NCBI GenBank assembly: GCA_947167555.1
Contig: CAMVIO010000066.1
Location: 1-9,094, forward strand
Length of the DNA: 9,094 nt
Reading direction: 5' to 3'
Origin: an uncultured Selenomonadales bacterium
GTDB lineage: Bacteria > Bacillota > Negativicutes > Selenomonadales > Selenomonadaceae
Shown here one piece after another: positions 1 through 6,175 of this stretch. The translations under genes and the position numbers were made by a program. The first letter of the stretch is position 1, and every line of letters starts with the position of its first letter. The notes under the pieces are model-generated. The model was not told the origin of the DNA and ran no database searches. It was given only the letters and a program-made list of their open reading frames with translations.

Positions 1-23
1 GTAACGATACCGCGAAAGCACAG

Positions 24-45
24 AAAAACCGCCCTCTCGGGCGGT
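24..45 (-). terminator. Intrinsic terminator, probably leftward
   Basis: CCGCCC and GGGCGG form a 6-bp all-GC stem, extended by an A-T pair, around the loop TCTC. Read leftward, the stem is followed at once by TTTTT, the classic intrinsic terminator form. Read rightward, it is followed by the poorer CATTTAATTT, so it may also end a rightward gene lying before position 1. No gene inside the window needs it, because the leftward lyase genes already have a terminator at 201-242. Confidence 0.75.
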
Positions 46-128
46 CATTTAATTTATGGGGAGAAGAAAATCAGAGCGAAAATGTCCTCGAAGTAGCATA
101 AAGGAAGCAGGGGGTGTGCAAATAATGT

Positions 129-149
129 AACGATAGCAAGGTTATCGTT
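129..149. repeat. Inverted repeat AACGATA-N7-TATCGTT
   Basis: Two perfect 7-base arms (129-135 and 143-149) surround a 7-base spacer. The left half-site with its two preceding bases, GTAACGATA, also occurs at 1-9 as a direct copy. The size and spacing resemble an operator for a dimeric regulator, but no promoter or target gene can be assigned. Chance is possible. Confidence 0.35.
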
Positions 150-200
150 GGATAGTGTAATTGACATGCTTGATCGAAAAACAAATTAGAAAATGTGCCG

Positions 201-242
201 AAAAAAAGAAGTTGGCAGAGAATTCCCGCGCCAACTTCTTTT
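201..242 (-). terminator. Intrinsic terminator after the UxaA-type lyase genes
   Basis: A 13-bp perfect stem (204-216 with 230-242, core GAAGTTGGC/GCCAACTTC) encloses a 13-base loop. Read leftward it ends in a run of seven T. It lies about 20 bases beyond the stop codon of the large lyase subunit, so it ends the leftward gene run. Confidence 0.85.
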
Positions 243-261
243 ATTTACATGAGGGAAGCAG

Positions 262-1422
262 TTATACAAAGCGGCAAACGTGATCGACGGCAATGTCGGA
301 GAATCCATAGGCTTCCGCTTTTGTCAGCTTTCCGTTCAGAATCTTTTCCATCTCGTCAAGCAACATCTCGCCGCTTTCGGGGATTGTCATCTCTCCACGG
401 ATAATGGCAGAGAGGTCGACATCCATATTGTCCTCCATCCATTGGTAGGTATGCTCGTTGGCTGTTACTTTCAGCACAGGAACGATGGCGTTTCCTGTGG
501 GCGTTCCACGCCCCGTAGTGAAAATTACGGCATTGCATCCTGCGGCCACCATCGAAGTAACGGAGGAGATGTCATAGCCTGCCGTGTCCATGATGATCGC
601 GCCCTGTTTTGTCGGACGCTCCGCTTGCTCCAATACCTCGACGATGGGGCGCGTACCGCCCTTGAAAATGCAGCCGAGGCTCTTCTCGTCGATGGTGGAA
701 AGACCGCCGTCCTTGTTGCCCGGAGTGGGCTGACCTGCGCGGCAGTCTTGCCCAGCAGCAAGGAGATGTTTCTCGTAGTCCTCGCAGACTTTGATGATCT
801 GGTTGTGTATTTCCGGTGTCGCCGCCCGGCGTGCAAGTACGTGCTCACCACCGATCCACTCGATGGACTCGCTCATGATGGTGGAGGCCCCAAGGTCAAC
901 GAGGCGGTCGCTGAGATTGCCCACGGCGGGATTGGACGCGATGCCCGATGTGGTGTCGCTGCCGCCGCACTCGATGCCAAGTAGTAATTCCGAGATGTCG
1001 CAGGGCTCCTTCTGCTGCATACCCGCCTCCGCTGCCATGATACGGGCGGCGCGTGTTGCGTTCTCGATGGTTTTCAGTGTGCCGCCTTCCTCTTGGATGC
1101 CGAAGGAGACAACGGGCTTTTTCGTCATGGCCTCGATTTTTTCCCGAAGTACCTTGTGGGGAACAGTCTCGCAGCCAAGCCCGATGATGACGACGCCGTA
1201 GACGTTCGGATTGCAGGCGAAGCCCGTGAGGATTTTCTGCGACATGGCCGTATTTGCGGCGACGTCGGAACAGCCGGTGTTGAACACGATATTGACCGCA
1301 CCGCGGACTTGGCTGGCTACGATGCGCGAGGATTCGCTGCCGCAGGCACAGGTGGGGAGGATCAGTACGTGATTGCGGATGCCCGCTCGGCCTTCGCTGC
1401 GTTTGTATCCCATGAATTGCAT
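262..1422 (-). CDS. UxaA-family lyase, large (catalytic) subunit
   Basis: This 386-residue protein matches the C-terminal catalytic part of altronate dehydratase UxaA, galactarate dehydratase GarD and the sulfolactate sulfo-lyase beta subunit SuyB. Family features include GYKRSEGRAGIRN near the N terminus (5-17), NTGCS (48-52), GLGCE (81-85), ECGGSD (151-156) and FTTGRGTPTGN (301-311). Relatives are metal-dependent lyases acting on hydroxy-acids; known reactions are loss of water from sugar acids or loss of sulfite from sulfolactate. The SAF-domain part is a separate gene 16 bases upstream, and together they equal one full-length UxaA. The start at 1422 is favoured because GGAG and AAAGG lie 4-10 bases upstream; an in-frame ATG at 1413 is the alternative. 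No transporter, uronate isomerase or sugar kinase is nearby, so the substrate stays open. The product should be cytoplasmic, as no signal or membrane segment is visible. Confidence 0.88.
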   Translation of the reverse strand: MQFMGYKRSEGRAGIRNHVLILPTCACGSESSRIVASQVRGAVNIVFNTGCSDVAANTAMSQKILTGFACNPNVYGVVIIGLGCETVPHKVLREKIEAMTKKPVVSFGIQEEGGTLKTIENATRAARIMAAEAGMQQKEPCDISELLLGIECGGSDTTSGIASNPAVGNLSDRLVDLGASTIMSESIEWIGGEHVLARRAATPEIHNQIIKVCEDYEKHLLAAGQDCRAGQPTPGNKDGGLSTIDEKSLGCIFKGGTRPIVEVLEQAERPTKQGAIIMDTAGYDISSVTSMVAAGCNAVIFTTGRGTPTGNAIVPVLKVTANEHTYQWMEDNMDVDLSAIIRGEMTIPESGEMLLDEMEKILNGKLTKAEAYGFSDIAVDHVCRFV

Positions 1423-1438
1423 ATTGCTCCCGCCTTTC

Positions 1439-1741
1439 TTATTTCACGCTTACATATTCACTGGCATAGTCCCTTGGAACGCTTTTGAGGTTTAGGTGGG
1501 ACACCCAATCGCCTTTTTCCACATTCTCCGTCAGTTCCCCGATGGATTCACCGTACTTGATGACGGAGGTTCCCTTTTCAAGAGGTTTCAATGCGATTTT
1601 GTGCCAGATGGGAATTTCCGCGCCGCTGACAAGCGTTTCTCCCGTGCCGCCGATGCAGCGCACCGTGTCGCCTTGACGCGCAGGTTCCGTGAGTGTTGCC
1701 ACATTGTCCTTCGCATCGAGCATGATTGCCTTGATCTCCAT
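1439..1741 (-). CDS. UxaA-family lyase, small subunit (SAF domain)
   Basis: A 100-residue SAF-domain protein like the N-terminal part of UxaA/GarD and the sulfolactate sulfo-lyase alpha subunit SuyA. The signature is IPIWHKIALKPLEKG (43-57) followed by IKYGESIGEL (61-70) and a HLN motif (82-84); in relatives the matching segment is HKIAL...YG..IG...HxHN. The frame stays open upstream to 1831, but the ATG at 1741 is the real start: GGAGGT lies eight bases before it and family similarity begins there. It should form a complex with the large subunit encoded 16 bases downstream. It follows the SRAP gene across an 80-base gap that contains a probable terminator, and I see no convincing promoter of its own. 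Substrate unknown. Confidence 0.85.
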   Translation of the reverse strand: MEIKAIMLDAKDNVATLTEPARQGDTVRCIGGTGETLVSGAEIPIWHKIALKPLEKGTSVIKYGESIGELTENVEKGDWVSHLNLKSVPRDYASEYVSVK

Positions 1742-1765
1742 TTTCTCAACCTCCAATCTTTTTAT

Positions 1766-1797
1766 AAAAAGCCAAGCGTCTTTGGGGTGCTTCGGCT
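1766..1797 (-). terminator. Probable terminator between the SRAP gene and the lyase pair
   Basis: Read leftward, AGCC-G-AAGC pairs with GCTTGGCT (8 bp with one bulged base, loop of 11) and is followed by TTTTTATAAAAAG. It lies about 25 bases after the SRAP stop codon. It would separate the SOS-like operon from the lyase genes. The bulge makes it weaker than the terminator at 201-242, so partial read-through is likely. Confidence 0.55.
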
Positions 1798-1821
1798 GGG
1801 AGACTTTGTCCGAATCACTTT

Positions 1822-2394
1822 TTATTCCCATAAACTCATTTGCTCCACGGCCTGCTCCCGACGAAGGGGAACTGTTGCCGAGTCCAGAAGCTCCTTTGCA
1901 CTATCTGCGTCGGACAGCCAAGCTGAAATCAGTGACTCAGGAATCCGCACGGGCATCCTGTCGTGAATCGGTCGCACGGTTTCGTCGGCAGGAGCAGTGA
2001 TGATGACGAACCGTCCGCCTTCCGGCTCAGCTTGGTAAACGCCAGCCAAGAAAAGCATTTCGTCATCCTTGCCGGACAGTGTGGCCTTATGTTTTTCGCT
2101 GTCCCATTCGTAGAAGCAGGAAGCGGGTAACAGGCACCGCCTGTTTTGAATCAAGTGCCGGAAGGACGGCTTTTCCCATATTGTTTCTTTTCGCGCGTTG
2201 ATGATGAGGCTGCCGTTTCCCTGTATGCCCCATGTCATCGGCACTGCAAGCGGCGTCGGATGTCCCGCGATGATGACGGGTGTGCGCTCGCCCGGACGGA
2301 TGTCGCCGACGCGCAAAATGCCATCGGCTTTGCACCGGCATCGGATCGTGAGCCAATCGTTCACTTTTTCGTTTGCGCTGTATCTCCCGCACAT
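1822..2394 (-). CDS. SRAP-family abasic-site protein (YedK/HMCES type)
   Basis: A 190-residue member of the SOS response-associated peptidase family. Once its initiator Met is removed, Cys2 becomes N-terminal, and in YedK and human HMCES this residue forms a thiazolidine crosslink with abasic sites in single-stranded DNA. The expected landmarks are all present: MCGRYS at the start (Cys2), MTWGI (53-57), INARKET (65-71, Asn66), CLLPASCFYEW (87-97, Glu96) and RPIHDRMPV (141-149, His144). Length is close to E. coli YedK. AAGGA lies about six bases before the ATG, and the HAD gene ends 15 bases upstream, so the two are co-transcribed. This is the last gene before a probable terminator. Its place in an operon headed by a translesion polymerase with a LexA-box promoter fits the known SOS links of the family. 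Confidence 0.95.
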   Translation of the reverse strand: MCGRYSANEKVNDWLTIRCRCKADGILRVGDIRPGERTPVIIAGHPTPLAVPMTWGIQGNGSLIINARKETIWEKPSFRHLIQNRRCLLPASCFYEWDSEKHKATLSGKDDEMLFLAGVYQAEPEGGRFVIITAPADETVRPIHDRMPVRIPESLISAWLSDADSAKELLDSATVPLRREQAVEQMSLWE

Positions 2395-2409
2395 AATGAT
2401 CCTTTCTTG

Positions 2410-3018
2410 TCAATCAGGTTCGTTGACGGCATCCATGATGGCGGGATATGTTTTTTCATACCCCTCGAACAATACAGCGCGAAAACCGCATTCTTGCGCC
2501 GCTTTGATATTGTCCGGCATATCGTCGGTGAAGAGGCATTCGCCCGGCTCCAGCCCGTAGCGTTCGCAGAGGAGACGGTAAATCTCGTACATCGGCTTGA
2601 CCATTTTTTCCTTGTACGAGAAGATGCCGCCGTCCATCTCGGGAAGAAAATCCAGGACGGCTCCATTGGCGGCGATGGAGAACGCCGAATAGTTGGAAAG
2701 AAAGTACACATTCTTTCCCATGCCTTTGATTTCGCGTATCCAAGGAATGGCGTAATCGCACTTGTGCATGGCTTTTCCGGCTTCCGCGAACGCCCGCCGG
2801 ATATCCGCTTCGTGTTCCGGCTCGGAGCGCACTGCGGCTTCGATTGCTACGTTTTCGGGTGTGCCCGAATCCATCGATGCCCATGAGCCGCTGCGCCATA
2901 TCGCCCGGTTGACGGCATCGATTGTCCCCGTGTCGTCCCCGAAGAGCGAATGCATATATTCTGCCCAGCGGAAGTCCATCAGGACGTTGCCGATGTCGAA
3001 GATGACGTTTTTGATCAT
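2410..3018 (-). CDS. HAD-superfamily phosphatase (HAD-IA, YihX-like)
   Basis: A 202-residue haloacid dehalogenase-like hydrolase. Motif I is IFDIGNV (6-12) with Asp8 as expected nucleophile; the +2 position is Gly instead of Asp, as in the YihX-like subgroup of HAD-IA proteins. Motif II is FLSN (106-109, Ser108), motif III is KPMYEIY (141-147, Lys141), and motif IV is FTDDMPDN (163-170, Asp165 and Asp166). Residues about 15-90 form the helical cap that sets substrate choice. Relatives dephosphorylate sugar phosphates or nucleotides, but the substrate cannot be read from sequence. GAGGAA lies six bases before the ATG. The gene is 35 bases after the nitroreductase gene and 15 before the SRAP gene. 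A role in clearing damaged nucleotides would suit the operon but is inference only. Confidence 0.9.
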   Translation of the reverse strand: MIKNVIFDIGNVLMDFRWAEYMHSLFGDDTGTIDAVNRAIWRSGSWASMDSGTPENVAIEAAVRSEPEHEADIRRAFAEAGKAMHKCDYAIPWIREIKGMGKNVYFLSNYSAFSIAANGAVLDFLPEMDGGIFSYKEKMVKPMYEIYRLLCERYGLEPGECLFTDDMPDNIKAAQECGFRAVLFEGYEKTYPAIMDAVNEPD

Positions 3019-3053
3019 GCGGGTTTCCTCCTGCAGCTTCCCCGATTTCTCCC

Positions 3054-3644
3054 TCAGATGAAGGTGGCTTCGTTTCCTTTCCGCTCAAGCGGTATCCTGT
3101 CGGGCAGGCCGTCCTTTGTGGCGGCGCGTCCGAGAACCATCGACGCATAGACGCGCTCGTTTTCTTTGAGGCCGAGCGATCGCAGATAGGCGAGCAGCGA
3201 CGGCTCCTCGTTCAGCCAGTACAGCTGGTTGATGTAGCAGCTCCCCAAGTCCAGCGCGTTGGCGGCGATCATCATGTTCTCGATAGCCGCGACGGAATCG
3301 GCCATGTTGTTGCCGTAGTCTTTTCGGTTTGCGACAATAATCAGCACGGGGGCGCGATATGTGAAGACATAGCCGCCTTTTTTGGATGCGAGGATGGAAT
3401 TTCGGAGGCTGGGATAGGTGTTCTCGTTCGTTTCCATCTTCGCGAAGGCGGTTTCTGCCAACACGACGAGCTTATTGAGAACTTCCGCACTTTGGATAAC
3501 CAGAAAATGATTCGTTTGGTTGTTCCCGCCGCTGGGGGCATAGCGCCCGGCTTCGATGACTTTTTGCAGTTTTTCCGTGTCAACCGTGTCCGCCATGTAT
3601 TTTCTTGTGCTCCTGCGTGTGATGATGGCCTCGCAAGTTTCCAT
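3054..3644 (-). CDS. Nitroreductase-family flavoprotein
   Basis: A 196-residue nitroreductase-fold protein, probably FMN-binding and dimeric. Visible family features are RRSTRKY (10-16, FMN phosphate contact region), YAPSGGNNQ (35-43), the helix SVAAIENMMIAANALDLGS (117-135) and YASMVLGRAA (166-175). Such enzymes pass electrons from NAD(P)H or a reduced carrier to nitro groups, quinones or flavins; the natural substrate here is unknown. A TTG at 3659 could extend the protein by five residues, but that TTG overlaps the GGAGG serving the ATG at 3644 eight bases away, so 3644 is chosen. The gene follows EFR1 after 54 bases with no visible terminator or strong promoter. The flavodoxin-ferredoxin upstream is a plausible electron donor, though this is inference. 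Confidence 0.9.
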   Translation of the reverse strand: METCEAIITRRSTRKYMADTVDTEKLQKVIEAGRYAPSGGNNQTNHFLVIQSAEVLNKLVVLAETAFAKMETNENTYPSLRNSILASKKGGYVFTYRAPVLIIVANRKDYGNNMADSVAAIENMMIAANALDLGSCYINQLYWLNEEPSLLAYLRSLGLKENERVYASMVLGRAATKDGLPDRIPLERKGNEATFI

Positions 3645-3698
3645 GATGCTTTCCTCCAAATCAAATTGAATCGAATTGTTTCCGTTTTCCTTGTTGGC

Positions 3699-4484
3699 TT
3701 ATGTATGCTTGTGCAGCAGGTCTTTCGGCGCGATGTCCTTGTGCCGATAGCGTTTGCGTCCCTTCGTTTTGTCGCCGTAGTCGATGGCTTCGACGGGACA
3801 GATGTGGAGGCAGCCGAGGCATTCCGTGCAACGGTGCTGCCATACAGGATGACCGTCCGGGCGCAGGATGTTCTCCGCTGGGCAGACGCGCTGGCACAGA
3901 CCACAGGAGGTGCATCTTCCCGTGTCGCAACGGAAGTTCTCGTCAATCCGCTGCCGCCGCTCTTTCCATTCTTGATGAATACGGCGGCAGGGGCTTTGCA
4001 AAAGCTGCCATGTGCTGTGCAATTCACGTTTTCTTATGGCTTCCGCGATGTTTCGGAGTTTTCGCCCGGCCAGCCATGCCCGGATTTTGATGCGCCAGTC
4101 GGCGGCAATATCCCGCATGGGGATGTAATTCGAGACCAGCCGGAGATACCACGTCGCGTCCAGTTGCTGTCCTTTCCGGGACAGGATTTCCTCTGCGTCA
4201 ACAAAGGGCGTGCCGGTATAGGGAACGCCGCAGGTGGCGATGGCGAATATGTAGGGACTGCCCGTGATCGCCAGCCGTTCCAAGAACGCCTCCGTCTGCA
4301 AGGGAAGCCCCATGTAATGCAAGGGAAAGACGAATCCGACAGCATCGGCCTTTGCGTCAAAGCGGCCTTCCGCAAGCGCCTCCGGGATGGAGCGAAGCTC
4401 CGCGCCCTCCAGCGCGGCTTGCAATGTTCTCGCAACATACAGGGAATTGCCCGTGGCGGAAAAATAATAGATGACGGTCTTCAT
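3699..4484 (-). CDS. EFR1-family flavodoxin-ferredoxin fusion
   Basis: A 261-residue two-domain redox protein. The N-terminal flavodoxin-like domain starts at once with MKTVIYYFSATGNS (1-14), where SATGNS is the FMN phosphate loop. The C-terminal domain has two four-cysteine clusters of [4Fe-4S] ferredoxin type: Cys191, 194, 197, 201 followed by Pro, and Cys219, 222, 225, 229 followed by Pro. A basic helical linker (about 130-185) joins the domains. This is the EFR1 family common in anaerobes, expected to be a soluble electron carrier between iron-sulfur centres and FMN. The start is fixed by the domain. The ribosome binding site is poor: GAGG is 13 bases upstream, separated by a seven-T run, which suggests weaker translation. 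It lies 28 bases after the DUF2284 gene and upstream of the nitroreductase gene. Confidence 0.93.
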   Translation of the reverse strand: MKTVIYYFSATGNSLYVARTLQAALEGAELRSIPEALAEGRFDAKADAVGFVFPLHYMGLPLQTEAFLERLAITGSPYIFAIATCGVPYTGTPFVDAEEILSRKGQQLDATWYLRLVSNYIPMRDIAADWRIKIRAWLAGRKLRNIAEAIRKRELHSTWQLLQSPCRRIHQEWKERRQRIDENFRCDTGRCTSCGLCQRVCPAENILRPDGHPVWQHRCTECLGCLHICPVEAIDYGDKTKGRKRYRHKDIAPKDLLHKHT

Positions 4485-4512
4485 TGTAAAAAAATTGCCT
4501 CGTTTCCTTTTG

Positions 4513-5115
4513 TTATACGTTTCTTGATAATCCCGCCGATTCCCATAATGTCCCGGGGACCGGCTCTTTCGCCAGCAGCCCGTGGATGAGCGTGAAATAT
4601 TCCGGCAGTCTGTCCCTGCACCACAAGATGTCTATATGGAATACGTCCTTCGTGATTGTGGTGAGGTCGAGCCCGAAAGCGTCCATCGAATAGCGCATTT
4701 CCTCCGGCCTGCGGCAGGGCAGGTTTTCTTTCCGTGCACAGGTTTCGCAAAGCCCGCAGCCCCCGGAGGACAATGACCTGCTTCCGGGCATCCGCGTTTC
4801 GAGAATTTTCATACGCTCCTCAATGTCGAGCTTGGCCTTCGACACGATTTCCCATCCTGTTGCCTTGATTTTTTCTTCCGTGTCCGCAGCCCGGATGGTT
4901 TCCTCGTCCAGACGGATTTGGGCGCAAAGGAGGTTTGCCCATGCGTAGGAGGCCAGAAACGTATCGGCGTCGAAGGGCAGGGGAGGGCACGACCAAAGCT
5001 CGCCATAATGGGGGCATTCCCGGCAACAGGCTATGAATTTTTCCCGGTCTTGGTATTTCTTCCGGAACAGCGGCAGTTCCATTGCCCTTGTGCGGTACTC
5101 TATATGGACAACCAT
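4513..5115 (-). CDS. DUF2284 cysteine-rich putative metal-binding protein
   Basis: A 200-residue protein of the DUF2284 family, whose function is not established. It carries two cysteine groups that look like metal or Fe-S ligands: Cys30, 31, 34 and 43 (in ACCRECPHYGELWSCPP, 29-45) and Cys120, 123, 126 and 134 (in GGCGLCETCARKENLPC, 118-134). RRPEEMRYSMDAFGLD (135-150) is a typical conserved stretch of the family. No signal peptide or membrane segment is visible. The ATG at 5115 is preceded by GGAGGA at seven bases. The gene follows the LUD gene by 15 bases and precedes EFR1 by 28, so it is firmly in the operon. Association with a flavodoxin-ferredoxin suggests a redox role, but this is inference. 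Confidence 0.88.
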   Translation of the reverse strand: MVVHIEYRTRAMELPLFRKKYQDREKFIACCRECPHYGELWSCPPLPFDADTFLASYAWANLLCAQIRLDEETIRAADTEEKIKATGWEIVSKAKLDIEERMKILETRMPGSRSLSSGGCGLCETCARKENLPCRRPEEMRYSMDAFGLDLTTITKDVFHIDILWCRDRLPEYFTLIHGLLAKEPVPGTLWESAGLSRNV

Positions 5116-5130
5116 GCACCCGTCCTCCTG

Positions 5131-5739
5131 TCAGAAACCCAGGTCCTCGTCAATCAGAACGACTTCCATGTCCATGTGGTTCATCTTTTTCCAGTAGATG
5201 ACCTGCGCGCTGCATATCCTGTCCGGGCTTTTGCAGTCGTAGCAATGGTCATGCTTTACGACGCAGGGCGTTTTGTAGCTGTGGCGTGCGGCGTTCAGCG
5301 GGGCTGCAATATTCCTCGCGCGGTGTGCGGCATCCTCCAGCGTCGGGGCGATCTTGTTCCGCCCGGCAACGAAGTACACCTTCCGGTGCCCGTAAAGGGA
5401 GCCCGCCACGCGGTTCCCCGTGCCGTCGATGTTCACCATCTCCCCGGTCTCGGCAATGCCGTTCACGGAGGTGAGGAATATCTCGGTGGTGAGGCAGTCA
5501 CGCGCGGTGGAGTAGAAGCCCTTTCCCTCCCGGCGGTGCATCGGGTCGTGGACATCGTTGTGCTTGGAGAGGCGGTCGTACATCCCCAAAGCGAGGAGCG
5601 TTTCCGAGTCGCCGAAGCCCACCGTATAGCCGTCGATTTTCCCGTCGAGGTATCGGGCGGCCTCTTCCCCCGTTGCAAAGCACGATACTTCGTAGCCCTT
5701 CCCGCGCAACGATTCAGCGGTTTTCTCGATGTCAGCCAT
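5131..5739 (-). CDS. LUD-domain protein (lactate utilization/LutC-like) with Cys-rich tail
   Basis: A 202-residue LUD (formerly DUF162) protein. Diagnostic stretches are TVGFGDSETLLALGMYDRL (39-57), IFLTSVNGIAETGEMVNIDG (87-106) and TGNRVAGSLYG (107-117). The tail has four cysteines (159, 166, 169, 176) spaced C-x6-C-x2-C-x6-C in CVVKHDHCYDCKSPDRIC, which could hold a metal or Fe-S centre. LUD proteins are named for the LutABC lactate oxidation complex, but stand-alone versions in anaerobes have no settled function. LutA, LutB and a lactate permease are absent here, so lactate oxidation is not supported. The frame stays open to 5796, but the ATG at 5739 has GGAGG seven bases upstream and leaves a 13-base gap after the YolD-like gene. 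This is the first of four redox-type genes in the operon. Confidence 0.9.
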   Translation of the reverse strand: MADIEKTAESLRGKGYEVSCFATGEEAARYLDGKIDGYTVGFGDSETLLALGMYDRLSKHNDVHDPMHRREGKGFYSTARDCLTTEIFLTSVNGIAETGEMVNIDGTGNRVAGSLYGHRKVYFVAGRNKIAPTLEDAAHRARNIAAPLNAARHSYKTPCVVKHDHCYDCKSPDRICSAQVIYWKKMNHMDMEVVLIDEDLGF

Positions 5740-5752
5740 GTTTATTCCTCCG

Positions 5753-6175
5753 TTACTCGTATCCCCTGAACAAATCCCCGTCCAAATAACGCACATCTTC
5801 CATGGGGATTGTTTTCCCGTCTGCCATGATTATAGCACATTTTATTCCGTCCAGTCGCTTCACATTCCCGGAGACCGTCACATACTGGCCTCCGGGCTTT
5901 TTCTTGTCCGGCAGGAAATAAGTGACCGATACACTCGGTTCTTCATTGATATGCTGTCCGATGACAGCCAGCCTTGCATTTATCATGTCTATCATGTCCT
6001 CGCTCAATTCCAGTTTTTCTTCCGTTTCCCGTCCCGCTTCCGCTATGGCCGCGCCGAATCCTGTGAGTGCGTCGAAGGCGGCGAACTGCGCCGCCCTTTT
6101 GATTCTTGCCATCGGCGGGTGGCGGCGCGATACGGGGTGCGGAAGGCCGACCATGTCGTTGTAGGATTTTCTCAT
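5753..6175 (-). CDS. YolD-like protein, partner of the Y-family polymerase
   Basis: A 140-residue protein resembling the YolD-like family. The conserved opening RHPPMARIKRAAQFAAFDAL (18-37) is followed by a helical segment (about 42-75) and a beta-rich half with VTYFLPDKKKPGGQYVTVSG (84-103) and GIKCAIIMADGKTIPMEDV (110-128). The family is repeatedly found beside UvrX/UmuC-type polymerases in Firmicutes and is thought to assist or regulate them, perhaps in a UmuD-like way; the mechanism is not established. Its ATG overlaps the polymerase stop as ATGA (6175-6172). A G-rich stretch lies 8-13 bases upstream, but a typical ribosome binding site is lacking, so translational coupling is likely. Confidence 0.82.
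   Translation of the reverse strand: MRKSYNDMVGLPHPVSRRHPPMARIKRAAQFAAFDALTGFGAAIAEAGRETEEKLELSEDMIDMINARLAVIGQHINEEPSVSVTYFLPDKKKPGGQYVTVSGNVKRLDGIKCAIIMADGKTIPMEDVRYLDGDLFRGYE

Larger units (their letters stand above)
1..261. other. Non-coding stretch with two terminators and an inverted repeat
   Basis: No open reading frame here has both a credible ribosome binding site and a recognisable product. The stretch holds the terminators at 24-45 and 201-242, a perfect inverted repeat at 129-149, and a TTGACA hexamer at 161-166. That hexamer has no convincing -10 partner (AATTAG at a 17-base spacing). The leftward frame of 16 codons between about 103 and 53 has no ribosome binding site. It is probably an intergenic boundary; a small RNA cannot be excluded. 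Confidence 0.5.

Noticed and set aside
53..103. Leftward 16-codon frame as a possible small peptide
   Set aside because: There is no ribosome binding site and no recognisable composition; a frame of this length is expected by chance.
1742..1831. Thirty-residue upstream extension of the small lyase subunit
   Set aside because: It overlaps the SRAP stop and the terminator hairpin, and GGAGGT is placed for the ATG at 1741.
3645..3659. TTG start extending the nitroreductase by five residues
   Set aside because: The TTG is part of the TTGGAGG that forms the ribosome binding site of the ATG at 3644.
3492..4589. A 365-codon open frame on the plus strand
   Set aside because: It lies opposite the nitroreductase and EFR1 genes, both with clear domain motifs and starts. 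It crosses their gap, shows no recognisable domain and is a codon-phase shadow typical of GC-rich genes. The same applies to the plus-strand frames at 280-984, 2146-2886 and 4918-5769.
5131..5739. Assignment of the LUD protein to lactate oxidation (LutC)
   Set aside because: LutA, LutB and a lactate permease are absent, and stand-alone LUD proteins of this type are common without them.
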